DNA of 64,000 nucleotides from Owenia fusiformis (GCA_903813345.2 CAIIXF020000005.1:25547375-25611374); one strand, 5' to 3'; numbered from the stretch's first letter, positions 9,647-22,300 are shown. Made by a program: numbers and translations. Notes: generated from the letters alone by a model not told the origin.

Positions 9647-12600
9647 TTATGCACCTACATCTTTTGGGTCCACACCAGACTGTATAGCCAAATTTCTCAT
9701 CTCATCTGAAAAATTGAAAATAATACAGATTAGGAATTGCACGATTCCATATTAGTAATTCAATGTACATGCAAATACACATTGCTGAGAATCATTAGCC
9801 TGAGGGGTCTTGTTCACCAGCATACACTATTTTCAGGTATACAAGCTGATGATCTCCAAATCATTAGAGCTACCAGGTACTAGATCCTGCTGAACGTACT
9901 TGCAATCCTATTGAAATTCCATTTGCAACCAGTCATATTGATGAAAAATGAGATGTTTCACCCCTAATATGGAAAATTAGGATTTAGCACCCTATTAAAA
10001 GTATATTTTTTGTTCTTAATACTCATTTTTTTATTATTGAAAAAACATTGTAATAAAATGATTTTTTGGAGGCATTTCTAAATTTCAATACAGTAAAACT
10101 GAAATGAAAAAATCATCATCAGATATTACAAGATTCAAAGTAATTATGATAAAAGATACAAGTGACATACTTTTGGCACCAGCTTCTCTCTCAAGAGCGA
10201 GTCTTGCATCACGCTTGGCCCTCAACACAGACTGTCCCTCCTGGAACACAGCCTCCTTCTTCAACAGGCTATCTACAAACAAAATACATAGTACACAATG
10301 CAGAATGATTTGATTTGAATATTACATTGTCAAACAAAGACAAATGCATATACAGGGTGATATAAAAATGTAACCCTTTGATTTTAAAATCTTTTTCATT
10401 ATAATAACTTCTTGATAGTTTTATGTAGATCAACAACTTTGCAATTTAAAAACCAAATGTTTTCCATCTAGTCATGCTCTTGTCTTCAGTCATCCAAAAA
10501 AGTTTTTTAAAAAAAACAACTACATGTATTTGAATTTGAGAATTTTAAAAAATAAATAAATACATAAGCGCAGAGATTACAGTAGGGTACTTACTATTAT
10601 GTACATAACCATATCCGAGGCCTAAAGCTAGAGCAACCCATCTGCCAGTCTGGAAAGCACAATAATAACCTGAGATAAAGTCTATTTTTGTGACTTCATC
10701 TCTAACTGCATGAACAAACCCGAAGGTCTAATTATTAATATTGTACTCCCACTAATATTCAACACTATTACTGTTGGTTAACTTAATTTGGCGCAATTTA
10801 ATTTGGTGAATTGGGCAAAATTGGTAAAGATTTATTTGCCGATTTTAGTAGCCCAAAGATAAATATCTGTGAAATTGGTGGATTTGACAAGAGTGAGCCA
10901 GAGTTCCGAATAACAGTCATTAAAATAAGCAAGGTGGATAAAAATTGAAAAAATCAATCACTGGATTAAAAATTTCCCAGGGATTGGTGAATTTTTGCAA
11001 TTCGCCAATTCAAGGTGACTAACTAAACAGTATAGCAAGTCCCATGAAATATCTAACGAGTGTCACAAAACACTGATAGAAATTATGTCTCAAAATGGCC
11101 ACCATAGACGTATTGCCAAAAGATAATCTGTCATTCTTGTATATTTACTAGGGATCCCATGACTGCTGGATGCACCATTATGTAATTGCTAGAAATCATT
11201 AAATTCCACATAAACTTAGTAGAAGATTTTTTCAAACCGATCGTAAACTTTTTAGCAACAAGCAGTTAATCTTATTTCAATAAGTATGCAAACATTTGTG
11301 ATATTCGTAATATGGAAGATATCATTGGTCACTTAACATTCCTGAGGAATGGCATCATTTTTGAAATACGAGGAATATACATGTACAAAATGAAATTTAC
11401 ATGAAAACTGCTACTTATGTTAGCTCTACTAGAGTCCATTTCACTGCTTCATTTCGTCAGTAGAACGGCAAAAATAAGAAATTGGGAGACCATTGTGCAA
11501 TAATATATGGAAAAGTATATTCATAATGTACATGAATGACATTTGTATATTTCAGATTTTTTAGTTTTTTGTGCAATAAGCCTGTGCCGTCTTGTAATTT
11601 GAAGAATTTCAGCCATGTTAATCTTATTGAAAATAACATGGCAGAGAAACATCCAAATATAAGAGGCCACACACTTTATAAGCCAAACTAGAAGCAATCC
11701 AAGATATACAAATGTCATTCATGTACATTATGAATATACTTTTCCATATATTATTGCACAATGGTCTCCCAATTTCTTATTTTTTCCGTTCTACTGACGA
11801 AATGAAGCAGTGAAATGGACTCAAGTGTTAAGATACTTTTACTGTTAGTAACTAAATACGCTGTGAGTCTATCGTATCATTTCCTTATTTTTCACTTTTC
11901 ATGATCAAAGTTGTCACAAAATTCACATCCTCCTAAGCAGGTGTCCAGAATCCGTACCTCCTTCTTCCCCCCTCCTATAACCAATTTGGAAGTGCCCGAT
12001 TTAACTGAATCATGTGATCTAATTATGCGCAATGACTTAAACATGATTTCTGTCGCAGTTTTGCGACAGCCAGATTGCGAGTTCTTAATCGGGGAAATGC
12101 TAACTGCTTATCACAGGGGGTAAAAAGAAAGAATATATTCTGGATTTTGAAGCCCTGTGATCGGGGGGATGCAAAAATCATTGTCAACATTTAACTATCG
12201 TTCGACGAGTTAGCAAAGAAATGCAAATGAAACATAATGCAAAAGTAGGCTCCGGTTTTTGAAATGGCCAACTTATTGCGCAAACTGGTCATGCTTCCAA
12301 GTTTTTCTGGACAGACAGAGGACGAATGGAGCCATTTTCTATCCCCTTCGTTCAATAGAGTTAACTACAGTTGGGGACAAAAATAAATGACAGGTCGATT
12401 TTCGATCACCATTTCCTAATTATGGTGGTCTGAAAGCCCATAATTTCCAATATTGTCTAGATACATATCCCTTAAAATTTGTATATTTTACATTTTGTAT
12501 AACCTCATCCACTGATTTATGGCCTCTTGTAAATTCTCTTATTTTTAACATGGGAAATCCTCACTTCAGCAAATCCACCTGTCATTTATTTATGTCCCCA

Positions 12601-12724
12601 ACTGTATATGTGAGGTACTATATTGTTGTTTTTAAATGGCAAGGAATTTCTTATTTGACTTTTGATTTCAGTGGTGATTTATAGCCTAATTTCTTCGGTA
12701 CTAAAGTCCATTTCACTGCTTCAT

Positions 12725-12755
<31 letters not shown>

Positions 12756-15700
12756 GATACTCAATTCTGTCAGATTTGACAATTTTATTGAGGGTGGCAA
12801 GATAAAAAGATTTGTGTATGTACAATTTAAAAGCAGGTTAAAAACAGTTTAAAACAGAGTGGGATCTTAGTTGGTCCTCTTCCTCAGGGCATCACGGTAG
12901 GCCTCGATGGTGGGTAGGCTTGTGACATCTCTGGGAAGGGCGTTCCAGTCCACAATTGTGCGGGGGAAGAAGGAGTATTTCAGGGAGTCTTTTCTGCAAC
13001 TGTATAGCTGGTATGAATCTTGGTGGGCAGACCTGGTCAATCTAGTGGGTGGAGTAAGGTAGGTGGTGTGGCGAATGGCTACTAGGGCGTTGATGATCTT
13101 GTATAACATCACTAGTCGTTGGTGATGCCTTCTATCCTGGAGTGACTGCCATTGTAGCTGGTGAAGTATGGCAGTCATAGATCCAGGGTCACGACTGTAG
13201 TTGCCAGTGACATATCGAGCAGCACGATGCTGGACCATCTCAAGGGAGTGTATCTGTGTCTGTGTGTGAGGGTCCCATACGCAAGCACCATATTCCAATT
13301 TAGGCCTGACTATGGTGTAGTATGCCAAGGTCTTGCTTCTTGTGGATGCTTTCCAGAGATGACGTTGGAGCATCCCAAGTGATTGGTGTGCCTTCTTCAC
13401 TGAGCTCTGGACATGGATGTTCCACTTCAGGTCTTCTTGAATGGTAACACCCAGGTACTTGGCAGATGGAACATGCTCAAGTGGGTGATGGTGCATTTGG
13501 TAGGGAAATCGTATGGGGTCTCGCCTCTGGGTGACGCTCAGGACATTACACTTGTCTGGATGGAATTTCATGAGCCAATCCTCTTCCCACCTCAGAGCAG
13601 CATCAAGGTCTTGTTGCAGGAGCTGGCAGTCTTCAGGTTTGCTGATTTCTCTGTAGATGATGGAATCGTCAGCGAAGAGGCGCAACTTGCTGTGCTGTAG
13701 GTACTCTGGGAGGTCGTTGATGTAGATCAGGAATAGGATCGGCCCAAGGACTGTGCCCTGAGGGACTCCGGAGGTAACAGGAGCACTTTCTGAGTGTTTA
13801 CCCTCTAGGACAACCCTCTGAGTCCTGTCCTTTAGAAAGCCTTCTATCCATCTTAGGGTGTTTCCACGTATACCATACCTGTCCAGTTTGTGGAGAAGAT
13901 GTCTGTGAGAGACTTTGTCAAAGGCTTTGGCAAAGTCCATAACCACAACGTCTGTCTGGATCCTCTTGTTGTCGTTTGAGGCCAGATCATGGAAGAATTC
14001 CACCAGTTGGGTTTCACACGACCTCTTCCCCCGAAATCCGTGTTGTAAGTCATACAGGATGTTGTTGTCTTCCAGGAATTGCATGATGGTACTTGCGATC
14101 ACATGTTCCATGACTTTACAGCTGATGCAGGTCAAGGAGATGGGGCGATAATTAGATGGTTTATATCGCTCTACTTTCTTGAACACAGGAGTGATGTTAG
14201 CTAGTCTCCAGTCACTGGGGACTACGCCTGTGTCAAGAGATGACTGCATCACACGGGTGAGGGCTGGTGCAATCTCAACTGCAAGGTCTTTCAAGACACG
14301 GGCTGGTATGGAGTCTGGCCCACATGTCTTTTTAGGGTTGAGTTGTTGTAGTTGCTTCATCAAGCCCTTGCAGGAGATGGTGATGGGGGGCATCTGTGGG
14401 TTTTGGTTGGTTTCACTCACAGGTATGGTGTTGCCTGGATCAACAGAAAAGACACTCTGGAATTGGTCATTGAGGATGTTCGCCTTTGTTGTGTCATCTG
14501 TGACAAGTTTCCCATTGATCTTCAGGGGAGCAACACTGTCAGCGCTCTTCCGTAAGCTCTTTAAGTACGAGAAGAAGCGTTTGGGCTTTGGTGGTCTAGC
14601 ACCAGGTTCAGTGTTGCTCTGGGAAGACACAGATATTACATCTTCAATGTAATCCCAGTAGGCTTTCCTGGTCTCTTTCTGGACAAGAGCTCTCAAGGCC
14701 TTGAAGTGCTTCAGATGGGTAGGTGACTGGGTTCGGTTGTAGTACGCCCGGTCTCGCTTCTTCATCAGCCTTTGCAGGTCACGTCTAATCCAGGGTGATG
14801 TTTCTCTAGCCCTGAGCGTCTTGTGTGGTATGTAACGCTTGATGGCTGAGCAGATGCCGTCTCTGAACTTAGACCAGATAGTGTTGGTATCAGTGTCAGG
14901 TGGGAGAGCACTGATTTCATCAGAGAGTGTAGTAGCATCTGCTTTCAGGGCATCCCAGTTGGCAGAGTTGAATTTGAGTATCTTCTTTGGAGGTGCTTTC
15001 TTCCTTGCTGGTACTAGGTTCACCTCTACAAAGAGGACATCATGGTCACTATCACCACACGGTGGGGCAGTTTGGACTCTATTGACAAGGTCTGGAGTGT
15101 CAGTGAGGAATAGGTCCAAGGTGTTTCGGCCCCTTGTGGGAATCTCTACCATTTGGGAGAGGTTGTGATCTTGAATGATGTCAGCAAAGCGTAGATGGAA
15201 ATCACGATGCGGACATCCTAGTGGGATTTCTGGGCCACTGTCCCATGTGAAAGCAGGTAGGTTGAAGTCCCCGCTAAGCCACACATGACCATTGCGTTTG
15301 TTGGCGTTTGCAACGGCTTGGAGGGATGAGTCGAGGGCGTCAAGGCTTGGGGCATCGTTTGTGCGTGGTCTGTAGATGGTGGAGAGATACAGCTTCTTGG
15401 CACCGACGAGGTTGATTGTGGCCCACACAATTTCCTTGTAGTCTGGTGGCTCGAGCTCAGGTGCTCGTGAGCTCAAGAGTTCCTTAGTGATGGCAATTAA
15501 GGAACCACCATAAAATTTACCATCTGGGGCAGGAGTGTTACGATCCCCACGGTAAACTGACATTTCGTCAGTAGAACGGCAAAAATAAGAAATTGGGAGA
15601 CTATTGTGCAATAATATATGGAAAAATATATTCATAATGTACATGAATGACATTTGTATATTTCAGATTTTTTAGTTTTTTGTGCAATTAGCCTGTGCCG

Positions 15701-16170
15701 TCTTGTAATTTGAAGAATTTCAGCCATGTTAATCTTATTGAAAATAACATGGCAGAGAAACATCCAAATATAAGAGGACACACACTTTATAAGCCAAACT
15801 AGAAGCAATCCAAGATAAACAAATGTCATTCATGTACATTATGAATATACTTTTCCATATATTATTGCACAATGGTCTCCCAATTTCTTATTTTTGCCGT
15901 TCTACTGACGAACTGAAGCAGTGAAATGGACTCTAGAATGAATCCGTGAGAAAAAAATTAAAAAACAAGATGAGAAATTTCTAGTCTACTTTTGTGATCC
16001 CGAAACACTACAAAAGCGACATGGGATTGCTCAATAATTCTCCATAAGATAACTTGATACACATTTATTGATTTGAATGTGAATTTGTGAGAAAACACTT
16101 GATACTTTACGAGAAATATACCTACTCTTATGAGAGACGAAACGTTTCGAGGCGCACCGAGGGTCGCCAT
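9647..16170 (-). CDS. ATP5ME: Mitochondrial ATP synthase subunit e
   Basis: Four exons join in phase: 16126-16170, 10595-10649, 10171-10272 and 9647-9705, giving 86 aa. Exon 1 reads MATLGAPRNVSSLIR, the family's (P)xVSPLI start. Exon 2 gives TGRWVALALGLGYGYVHN, the single membrane helix with its conserved G/R and GxxxG-like spacing. Exon 3 gives a charged helix rich in K, E, R and A. Subunit e is a small inner-membrane protein of the Fo part that supports ATP synthase dimers and cristae. Family members are about 70-80 aa, so this one has a slightly long C-terminus (last exon ends in GVDPKDVGA). Intron 1 is about 5.5 kb and filled with mobile elements. The ATG lies in CAAAATGGCGAC, close to the TISU/YY1-type start context. 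The gene is head to head with the acyltransferase gene. Confidence 0.88.
10650..11432. other. Intron 1 of subunit e, proximal part
   Basis: No coding signal. It includes AATTGGCGAATT-like short repeats at about 10790-11010. No complete element was identified. Confidence 0.5.
11433..11821. mobile_element. 389-bp inverted-repeat element, copy 1
   Basis: It starts AGTCCATTTCACTGC and ends with the reverse complement. The terminal inverted repeats run inward for about 120 bp (through the ATTCATGTACATTATGAATA region). Flanks are CTAG on the left and CAAG on the right, suggesting a 4-bp CTAG-like target duplication. A second copy of the same length is at 12705-15932. There is no transposase frame; the short frames inside are incidental. 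Confidence 0.85.
11822..12367. other. Intron 1 of subunit e, middle part
   Basis: A GC-richer patch at about 11930-12330 encodes nothing recognisable. It may be an old repeat. Confidence 0.4.
12368..12604. mobile_element. 237-bp MITE with CAGTTGGGGACA termini, TA target
   Basis: Perfect or near-perfect 28-bp inverted ends (CAGTTGGGGACAAAAATAAA and its complement) are flanked by TA (12366-12367, 12605-12606). The size, ends and TA duplication fit a Tc1/mariner-type MITE. Confidence 0.85.
12728..15560 (-). mobile_element. Young 5'-truncated CR1/Jockey-group LINE
   Basis: A 2833-bp insertion flanked by CATTTC (12722-12727 and 15561-15566). On its sense strand it ends with a (TGATGA)n tail at 12728-12755. 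It lost its 5' end inside the endonuclease domain but is otherwise open to its stop codon, so the insertion looks recent. It lies antisense to the acyltransferase and sense to subunit e, inside the latter's intron 1. Confidence 0.9.
12867..15560 (-). CDS. LINE ORF2: partial endonuclease and reverse transcriptase
   Basis: The element's own frame is about 897 codons; the frame also runs by chance into the host element upstream. The N-terminal part keeps the end of an exonuclease-endonuclease-phosphatase domain (WLSGDFNLPAFTWDS, then GDSDHDVLFVEV), but the first catalytic motifs are missing. A reverse transcriptase follows, with SNYRPISLT, VMDFAKAFDKV, SGVPQGTVLGP, the active-site LFADDS, and KYLGVTI. 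The C-terminal region has DWNALPRDV. Endonuclease loss makes this copy non-autonomous for target cutting, even though no stop interrupts the rest. The clade (CR1, L2 or Jockey side) needs a tree. Confidence 0.9.
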   Translation of the reverse strand, partial: SVYRGDRNTPAPDGKFYGGSLIAITKELLSSRAPELEPPDYKEIVWATINLVGAKKLYLSTIYRPRTNDAPSLDALDSSLQAVANANKRNGHVWLSGDFNLPAFTWDSGPEIPLGCPHRDFHLRFADIIQDHNLSQMVEIPTRGRNTLDLFLTDTPDLVNRVQTAPPCGDSDHDVLFVEVNLVPARKKAPPKKILKFNSANWDALKADATTLSDEISALPPDTDTNTIWSKFRDGICSAIKRYIPHKTLRARETSPWIRRDLQRLMKKRDRAYYNRTQSPTHLKHFKALRALVQKETRKAYWDYIEDVISVSSQSNTEPGARPPKPKRFFSYLKSLRKSADSVAPLKINGKLVTDDTTKANILNDQFQSVFSVDPGNTIPVSETNQNPQMPPITISCKGLMKQLQQLNPKKTCGPDSIPARVLKDLAVEIAPALTRVMQSSLDTGVVPSDWRLANITPVFKKVERYKPSNYRPISLTCISCKVMEHVIASTIMQFLEDNNILYDLQHGFRGKRSCETQLVEFFHDLASNDNKRIQTDVVVMDFAKAFDKVSHRHLLHKLDRYGIRGNTLRWIEGFLKDRTQRVVLEGKHSESAPVTSGVPQGTVLGPILFLIYINDLPEYLQHSKLRLFADDSIIYREISKPEDCQLLQQDLDAALRWEEDWLMKFHPDKCNVLSVTQRRDPIRFPYQMHHHPLEHVPSAKYLGVTIQEDLKWNIHVQSSVKKAHQSLGMLQRHLWKASTRSKTLAYYTIVRPKLEYGACVWDPHTQTQIHSLEMVQHRAARYVTGNYSRDPGSMTAILHQLQWQSLQDRRHHQRLVMLYKIINALVAIRHTTYLTPPTRLTRSAHQDSYQLYSCRKDSLKYSFFPRTIVDWNALPRDVTSLPTIEAYRDALRKRTN

Positions 16171-16372
16171 TTTGGATCCAAGGTCAGATTATTATTCACT
16201 TTTCTTGATTTATTCGTTATATAACCACTCTGTTTAACATTTTTTAGAATAAATTGTAATTTAAAGACATATGAAGTAATGTAAATATATTGAATTTGGG
16301 ATTTTTTTTCTAAAATCCACTTACTTACCAGCGAGATTTTACGAGATTAGACTTTTGAGAAAAACAAATGAA
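16171..16372. promoter_or_regulatory. Bidirectional promoter between ATP5ME and GPAT3/4
   Basis: The two start codons are 202 bp apart on opposite strands, so both promoters and 5' leaders must share this interval, unless non-coding exons lie elsewhere. At its left edge the plus strand reads GTCGCCATTTTGG, the complement of the CAAAATGGCGAC start context of subunit e, which resembles a YY1 site/TISU element. No TATA box in a convincing position was seen. The shared-promoter function is inferred from spacing. Confidence 0.6.
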
Positions 16373-19300
16373 ATGGCAGCTTCGATTTTGTTTTGGATTT
16401 TATCCATTTTATACGGGCCTGTTGTAATAGCATTTATCTGTGTAGTGGTATTAGCATCTGTTGGACAATCACTTGGCGTTAGACATCTTTTTACACAGTT
16501 CCTACTGTACATATTTGAGGTAACTAGAAAAACATATGTACCACTTTTATAGGGATGAAACTGAAAGTGAACTCTGAACTTTAGGTTGTTGTTCCAGATT
16601 TACTTTTTTCAGGATACAATATAAGCGATGTTTCATTTTACATCTGATATACAGCTCTCTTTTCTATGGTTGTGTTTATTAGTTTTGAAGAAAGTCGCGG
16701 ATAGATCTAGGCTAGTGGGAAGTTTCAGAGTAAAAGTAAAAAATAATTCTCTATACTCTAATGCCTACTGACATGGGCGTAGCGCCAGGTACGCTGGGTA
16801 TGCCCAGGCGTACCAGATGGTTCCAAATTCGCTCCAAATGCTACCAAATTTCAAAATTTTCCTGGAGGAAGAATACCCCAGACTCCCCTAAACACTATTT
16901 TTTTGCGTCATTCAACTCTCGGTCCTGTGGTGGCGTACTACTTAGGAAATTAGCGCAACAGCCATGAATGGATATGCATTTCATGATCTGATTGGTCCAT
17001 CTGTGAAAGTAAGATGTAGCGCATCCCTTTTTCTGAATTTTGCATTACATTTGCAGTATTACCTTGGCCCATAGGCCCGGAAACATGTATAAAAATCTAG
17101 TCTAACTTAATATTAATGCATGTTCTCAGGCCTATGATCAGGATAGCAATAAGATCGAGGAATAGATTATTTTTTTTCCTATCATTTAGGGTGTTACATG
17201 TATCTAGGGTTGTTGTATGACTATTAGTGTTGCACATTGTACTTTTTGTGACTTCAGAAGTAATTTTAATCATAATATAAACCCCACGAAGAAAACAAGT
17301 CTATTATGTTCTAGCTGTACACATATTTTACTTTGTTTTATTTTACAGTTTGGAAGACAAAAGATCAACACAAGTAAAAAGAAAAGACTCTCAAGAGAGG
17401 AACAAGCAAAATATGAGGAATCCACGGTGCCAAATGGAGAGAGTATGTGTTTCACAAATAAGCTTTTATGACTCATTTGCTCTCATCATGAATAGAGAGA
17501 TATACAACTGAACTAAAAATTCCCTTAACTAATACATGAAGTATTTAATCTCTGGATATCTTATTTGTCATCTTTTACTAGAAGGATTTGATTTGATGAA
17601 ATCATCCATTTAGTCGCTTCTTTGTTATAGTGTAATATTGAATTGTGAAATTTATTTGGTAATATGAAAACTAAGTAGCACCATCATAACTTCAAAAAAA
17701 CATTCATGAAAACTGATGCATGTAGTATTATAGTCTTGTGACATGATTGCATTGTTAAATGTCCATACAGTAAAACATATCCGACAGAACACCTTTTTGT
17801 AAAGAATGCCTGTTTACCTGGAACAGATTTCAAAACAACCAACTATTTTCCATTGACTATCAGGTTAACCAATCCTCTCTGTAGGGAACATATTTCTACT
17901 TTGAACAAGGAACTGGCCAAAACTTTAAAAGTCTCTGTAGGGAACACCTGTCTACAAGGAACATTTTTTGCTAATCTGGAGAGTATTCCTTGTTCACAGG
18001 TTTACTGTATATAACTTAAAATGTTTAATGTTCCAGGTGTGTCCGTTATTGAGAGAGAAATCAGCTTATCAGCCACAGAAGGTATTCAGATAGAAAACCA
18101 GAGGTCTCTTGAGACAATGCAAAGAGAATTTCAGATTGAAGATGCAATGTATTTCTGTAAAAGTGGCATCGGGGCAATAATTGAAGATGATGTCACACAG
18201 AGATTTTCAACTGAAGGTAATGCTATTTCAAAGCCATGTTAATTACAACTTTTATACAAATTATTATATATACAGTCAATCATAAATTCAAAGAATTTTT
18301 TTGATCAATAGATGCAATGTTTTCTCATTATGATCAAGATTCTCTGCCATCAAGATATCAAGAAAACTTTCATCATTTTAACTTGAAATCTAAAGATGCA
18401 AGACTACTAACCTCAAAATCTGATTTGCTTTTTGGGATGCTGAATAATTTAGAATTGGCAGTTTTGCTCTTCAAGTGCGGTATTTATCCTTCTGCGTCTT
18501 GTTTTCAGAATTGCCATCATGGAATCTACTTACAAGAACTAATATGAACTATAGACATTTGAGTGTCCGGCTCACAGTGTTGTATGCTGTAGGATTTCTA
18601 TTCAGATATGGATTCCTTTTTCCATTTAGGTAAACAAATTTATAAGAATATTGTTTTTTGGGTTTTTACCCCAGCCTAATTGGTCAACAAGTGACTCCTG
18701 ATACAACTATCCAAGTATACATTCAAAAGGGAAAGATTTGTAAGGCCTTAGCGTTGAATCCTAAAATATAAAAGCAATAGCATTGGCATATTCAAAGTGA
18801 ATGAAAATAAGAATATATAAAAAAAATTCTGAAATGCGTGCCCTGAAAACGTTGCCTTGAAATCATGATTCATAATTCTTTTTGTTTAAAGTTAAATTTT
18901 ATTGAAAATATCAATACTGAAACATAACTATTTAGTAACAACTGTGTTATTCTTTTTCAGATTCCTCCTTGCATTTTTTGGCATAAGCTACTTAATAATT
19001 TGTATGTCATTAATAGGATACCTTCCCAATGGCAGGTGAGTCAGCCTTTATAGGTAGTGTGGTTGCTAGCGTATGTTTGTAACAAACAAAAAATGAAGAG
19101 GGCAACATAAAAAAATGCCAATGCATGTATGTACTCAAAATGAACAATAACCTATCTTTGAATAAAATTAACACAAATTCTAGTTATTTAACTTTATCTT
19201 AGGTTAGAAATCATTGTCTTATCAATTATGTACAGTAAAACCTTGAACACAAGTGGAACACCTTACGCAGGTACCTCTAAAATTGTTCCACTTGGGAGGT

Positions 19301-22300
19301 GTTCCATTTATAGAGGTTTAAAATTAAGTCAGTTGGTCTAGGTACTGTGAAATGTGTTCCACTAACAGAGGTGTTACACTTCAAGAGGTGTTCCACTTTA
19401 TAGATTCATTGTAGTAATTAATAAACATAAAAATATGTTTCTATATGAACCCTCATAAAATTACTAAGTTCAAATTAAAGTAATGTTTTGGGTTAGGGAT
19501 GGTGTCCAAATGTCAACGGTTATGGAAAAATGAAATAAATTCTGTGAGACGGAGAGAATAATGTTGATTTCAAATGAATGGTAAAACTGCCTTTTCACAT
19601 TTCACTACTGGGCGTCCACAAAAAAAGTATACCCAACTTCAAAGCCAGGATACAAGAATTCTGAGCAATTTTTAAAAGAACATTTTGAGACAATCCCTAC
19701 ATATTAATGTTAATATGTTTGTTTATGTTAACATGTACACGGGGGTGAAGCAGACACGATGGTACCATGAGCATTTGAGGAGCCATGTTAAACTGAACAT
19801 ACTGCCAAGCTCACTAATACATTAAGCCCCTTGACACAGCTACTGAGCAAGCTCATGATATCACCAAGTCTGCTTTACCCACATGATATACATGTGTTCA
19901 AATTGATGATTGTTTTGAAGGATGAAACGTACGATAGTCAAACTGGCCTCTCTCATGTGTAACCGTATTTGTACTAGATGTTTCTCTTCTGTTGTGAGGT
20001 TTCACAACCCGTGAGTAGCTAAACTCTTCCTGATTTTACACAACCTTTGAAGCTGCTAGGTAACACCCGACCTTCACTTGTTTTTAAGATTATGCACAAC
20101 CTTACAGTAAGGCTCTCATTAGCTAAGGATATGGTATTTTTCTTTTATAGGACCTTCTCTGGAACCATGAAGTGATGTGCGAGAAAAATATGCTCCAATC
20201 TTGCCTTAACCCCTCCCCCCTTTAAATAAGTTAAATTATGACTGAACTAATGATTTCAATATTTTTGATTGATTCAAAGTTGGGGCAGTTATTGGAGACA
20301 TTATTATTCACAAATTACAGAGATTATTGGCTTATTACATATAAATGAGTTCCTCTCGGGCATTATGCTTTTTTTTCCAGCAGAATTTAACAGAGCAGAA
20401 ATTCTCCTCCCCTAATCAATATACATGTAATTACCCCATACCTGATTTCCACACAAAACTAGATAAGTACCCCCTCCTTGCTGCTTGCAGGTTTAAATCC
20501 ACTGTCGTTAGATATGTCAGCCTACAATGCTTTAGAATCTGTTCGAGAGCTTTTGGGTCAGTTATAAGATTTCATAATAGGTAAGAATATATCACTTGGC
20601 AGGGCTTCAACAAGGCTTTAAAACTGAGTCATTGCCCCATATTTCGATTCACGGGTCATATTTCCACTTTGTTGACATGGCAACATAATGTGATTCATGA
20701 TTCATTTGCAAAATAAAAAATGTGATAAAATTTAGAATTTTTCACAAAATGTTCCTCAATGAAACCATGGGAAATAGTATTGACAACTGTACTAGTAGAC
20801 TATAGATAAGATTTGAATATAATATAACACATTTTGATCACATTGTACCCGAGATGCTATTATGATGTAATTCATGAATCTTTTGCGAAACAAAATATGA
20901 TAAAAATGTTCACAAAACATCCCTCCTATTAAACTTAAACAATGACAGCTATACTAGACATGATTTTAATATAAACAGTGCACCTGTGACTCTATTCATA
21001 CTCATTTTGATTTTTTTCCAGAGAGAACAAAGCCAAGGGTGGTGGAATATGTGTTGCCAATCATACTTCACCTATTGATGTTATCATTCTTTCCACAGAT
21101 AATTGTTATGCAATGGTAAGTGCAATTTATGTTATACCTATATTTCCAATGTTTGTAAATTCACATACGACACCATAAGCTGCATATATCTTCTCTAGTA
21201 AAGCCTGACCATTGAACCTACATGTATTTATAGTATTTTAGAAATGAATTGATGAAAGATAAAATATTCAGCACAAATATTTTTTGTGACAGGCACTCAT
21301 AATTCAAACTATTCTGAAAAATAGTTGATCATTGTTATTGTAGGAAAACTAAATGAAAATTTATCAATAAAAATAATTGTTTTAGATTTTAGAAATGAAA
21401 ATGATTGGCTTGATTTCTAGGTGGGTCAGAGCCAGGGTGGTTTAATAGGTATGATCCAAAGGGCAATGGGCAGGGCCACATCACACATTTGGTTCGAGCG
21501 TTCAGAAGCAAAAGATCGTAACCTGGTCACTAAAAGGCAAGCAGCTGATTGCGAAAATTTACACAACTGTTTGCTGTGCTGTGCTATAGCTGTAACATGA
21601 TATATAATATATGCTATACCTTTAGGTGGTTGACCATATGCTCTAAAGCTTATGACATGTGAATCTTGTGACATAAAATGTTTGCAGTGTCAGTCGATAA
21701 CCATCTCATCAGTGTACCCTTGATTTCTTCAGAGATTCAATTTTTCTGATATATTTGTTTAATACTTGGACATTGTTGAATTTAGTGAAGCAGGGTGGGT
21801 GCTTATTTGGGGGGGTGCTAAATACAGTGATTATGGTATATACTTTGCACAATAAAGCTAAACATGATTTAAAGCTAACATGTAGCTGAGCATCTCACAC
21901 TGCAAAGGTTTTCTCCTATTCTATCTGCTTTCAGCATTTAAACCTTAATTTAGGTCTAAAAGATCTCATGTTTGACAGCTTTAAAGTTCCATGAGCATTA
22001 TGATCTTGTAGTTAACACCTTATTTCTGTATTACTTAAACTAGGTTGTAAGAGCAGTGGCTTTGCTTGTGACTTAAGTGGAGTGGAGTGACTGCTATAAA
22101 GCTACCACATTCTTCCCAGTACATGCAGATGAACAGTGCCTTTGTTTATGCACTGCGCCTTTGTCTGAGTAGGAGGACTTTGCCTCAGCCTAAATAAATG
22201 CACTGTGCCCTTTAGTATATGCATTGTGCCTCTGTCTAAGTATATGCACTGTACATCTAGGTGTATGCAGTGTGCCTCTAAGTACATGCGCTGTACATCT

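Larger units (their letters stand above)
12705..15932. mobile_element. 389-bp inverted-repeat element, copy 2, split by a LINE
   Basis: Same family as 11433-11821. The left 23 bases (12705-12727) and the rest (15561-15932) are separated by a LINE. Removing the LINE and one copy of its 6-bp target duplication gives exactly 389 bp, the length of copy 1. Flanks are CTAA and CTAG. Confidence 0.88.

Noticed and set aside
11457-11718. Minus-strand 65-71-codon frames, with an almost identical one at 15632-15829
   Set aside because: They lie in the two copies of the 389-bp inverted-repeat element and have no transposase motif.
13161-15168. Plus-strand frames of up to 157 codons
   Set aside because: They are shadows of the LINE coding frame on the minus strand.
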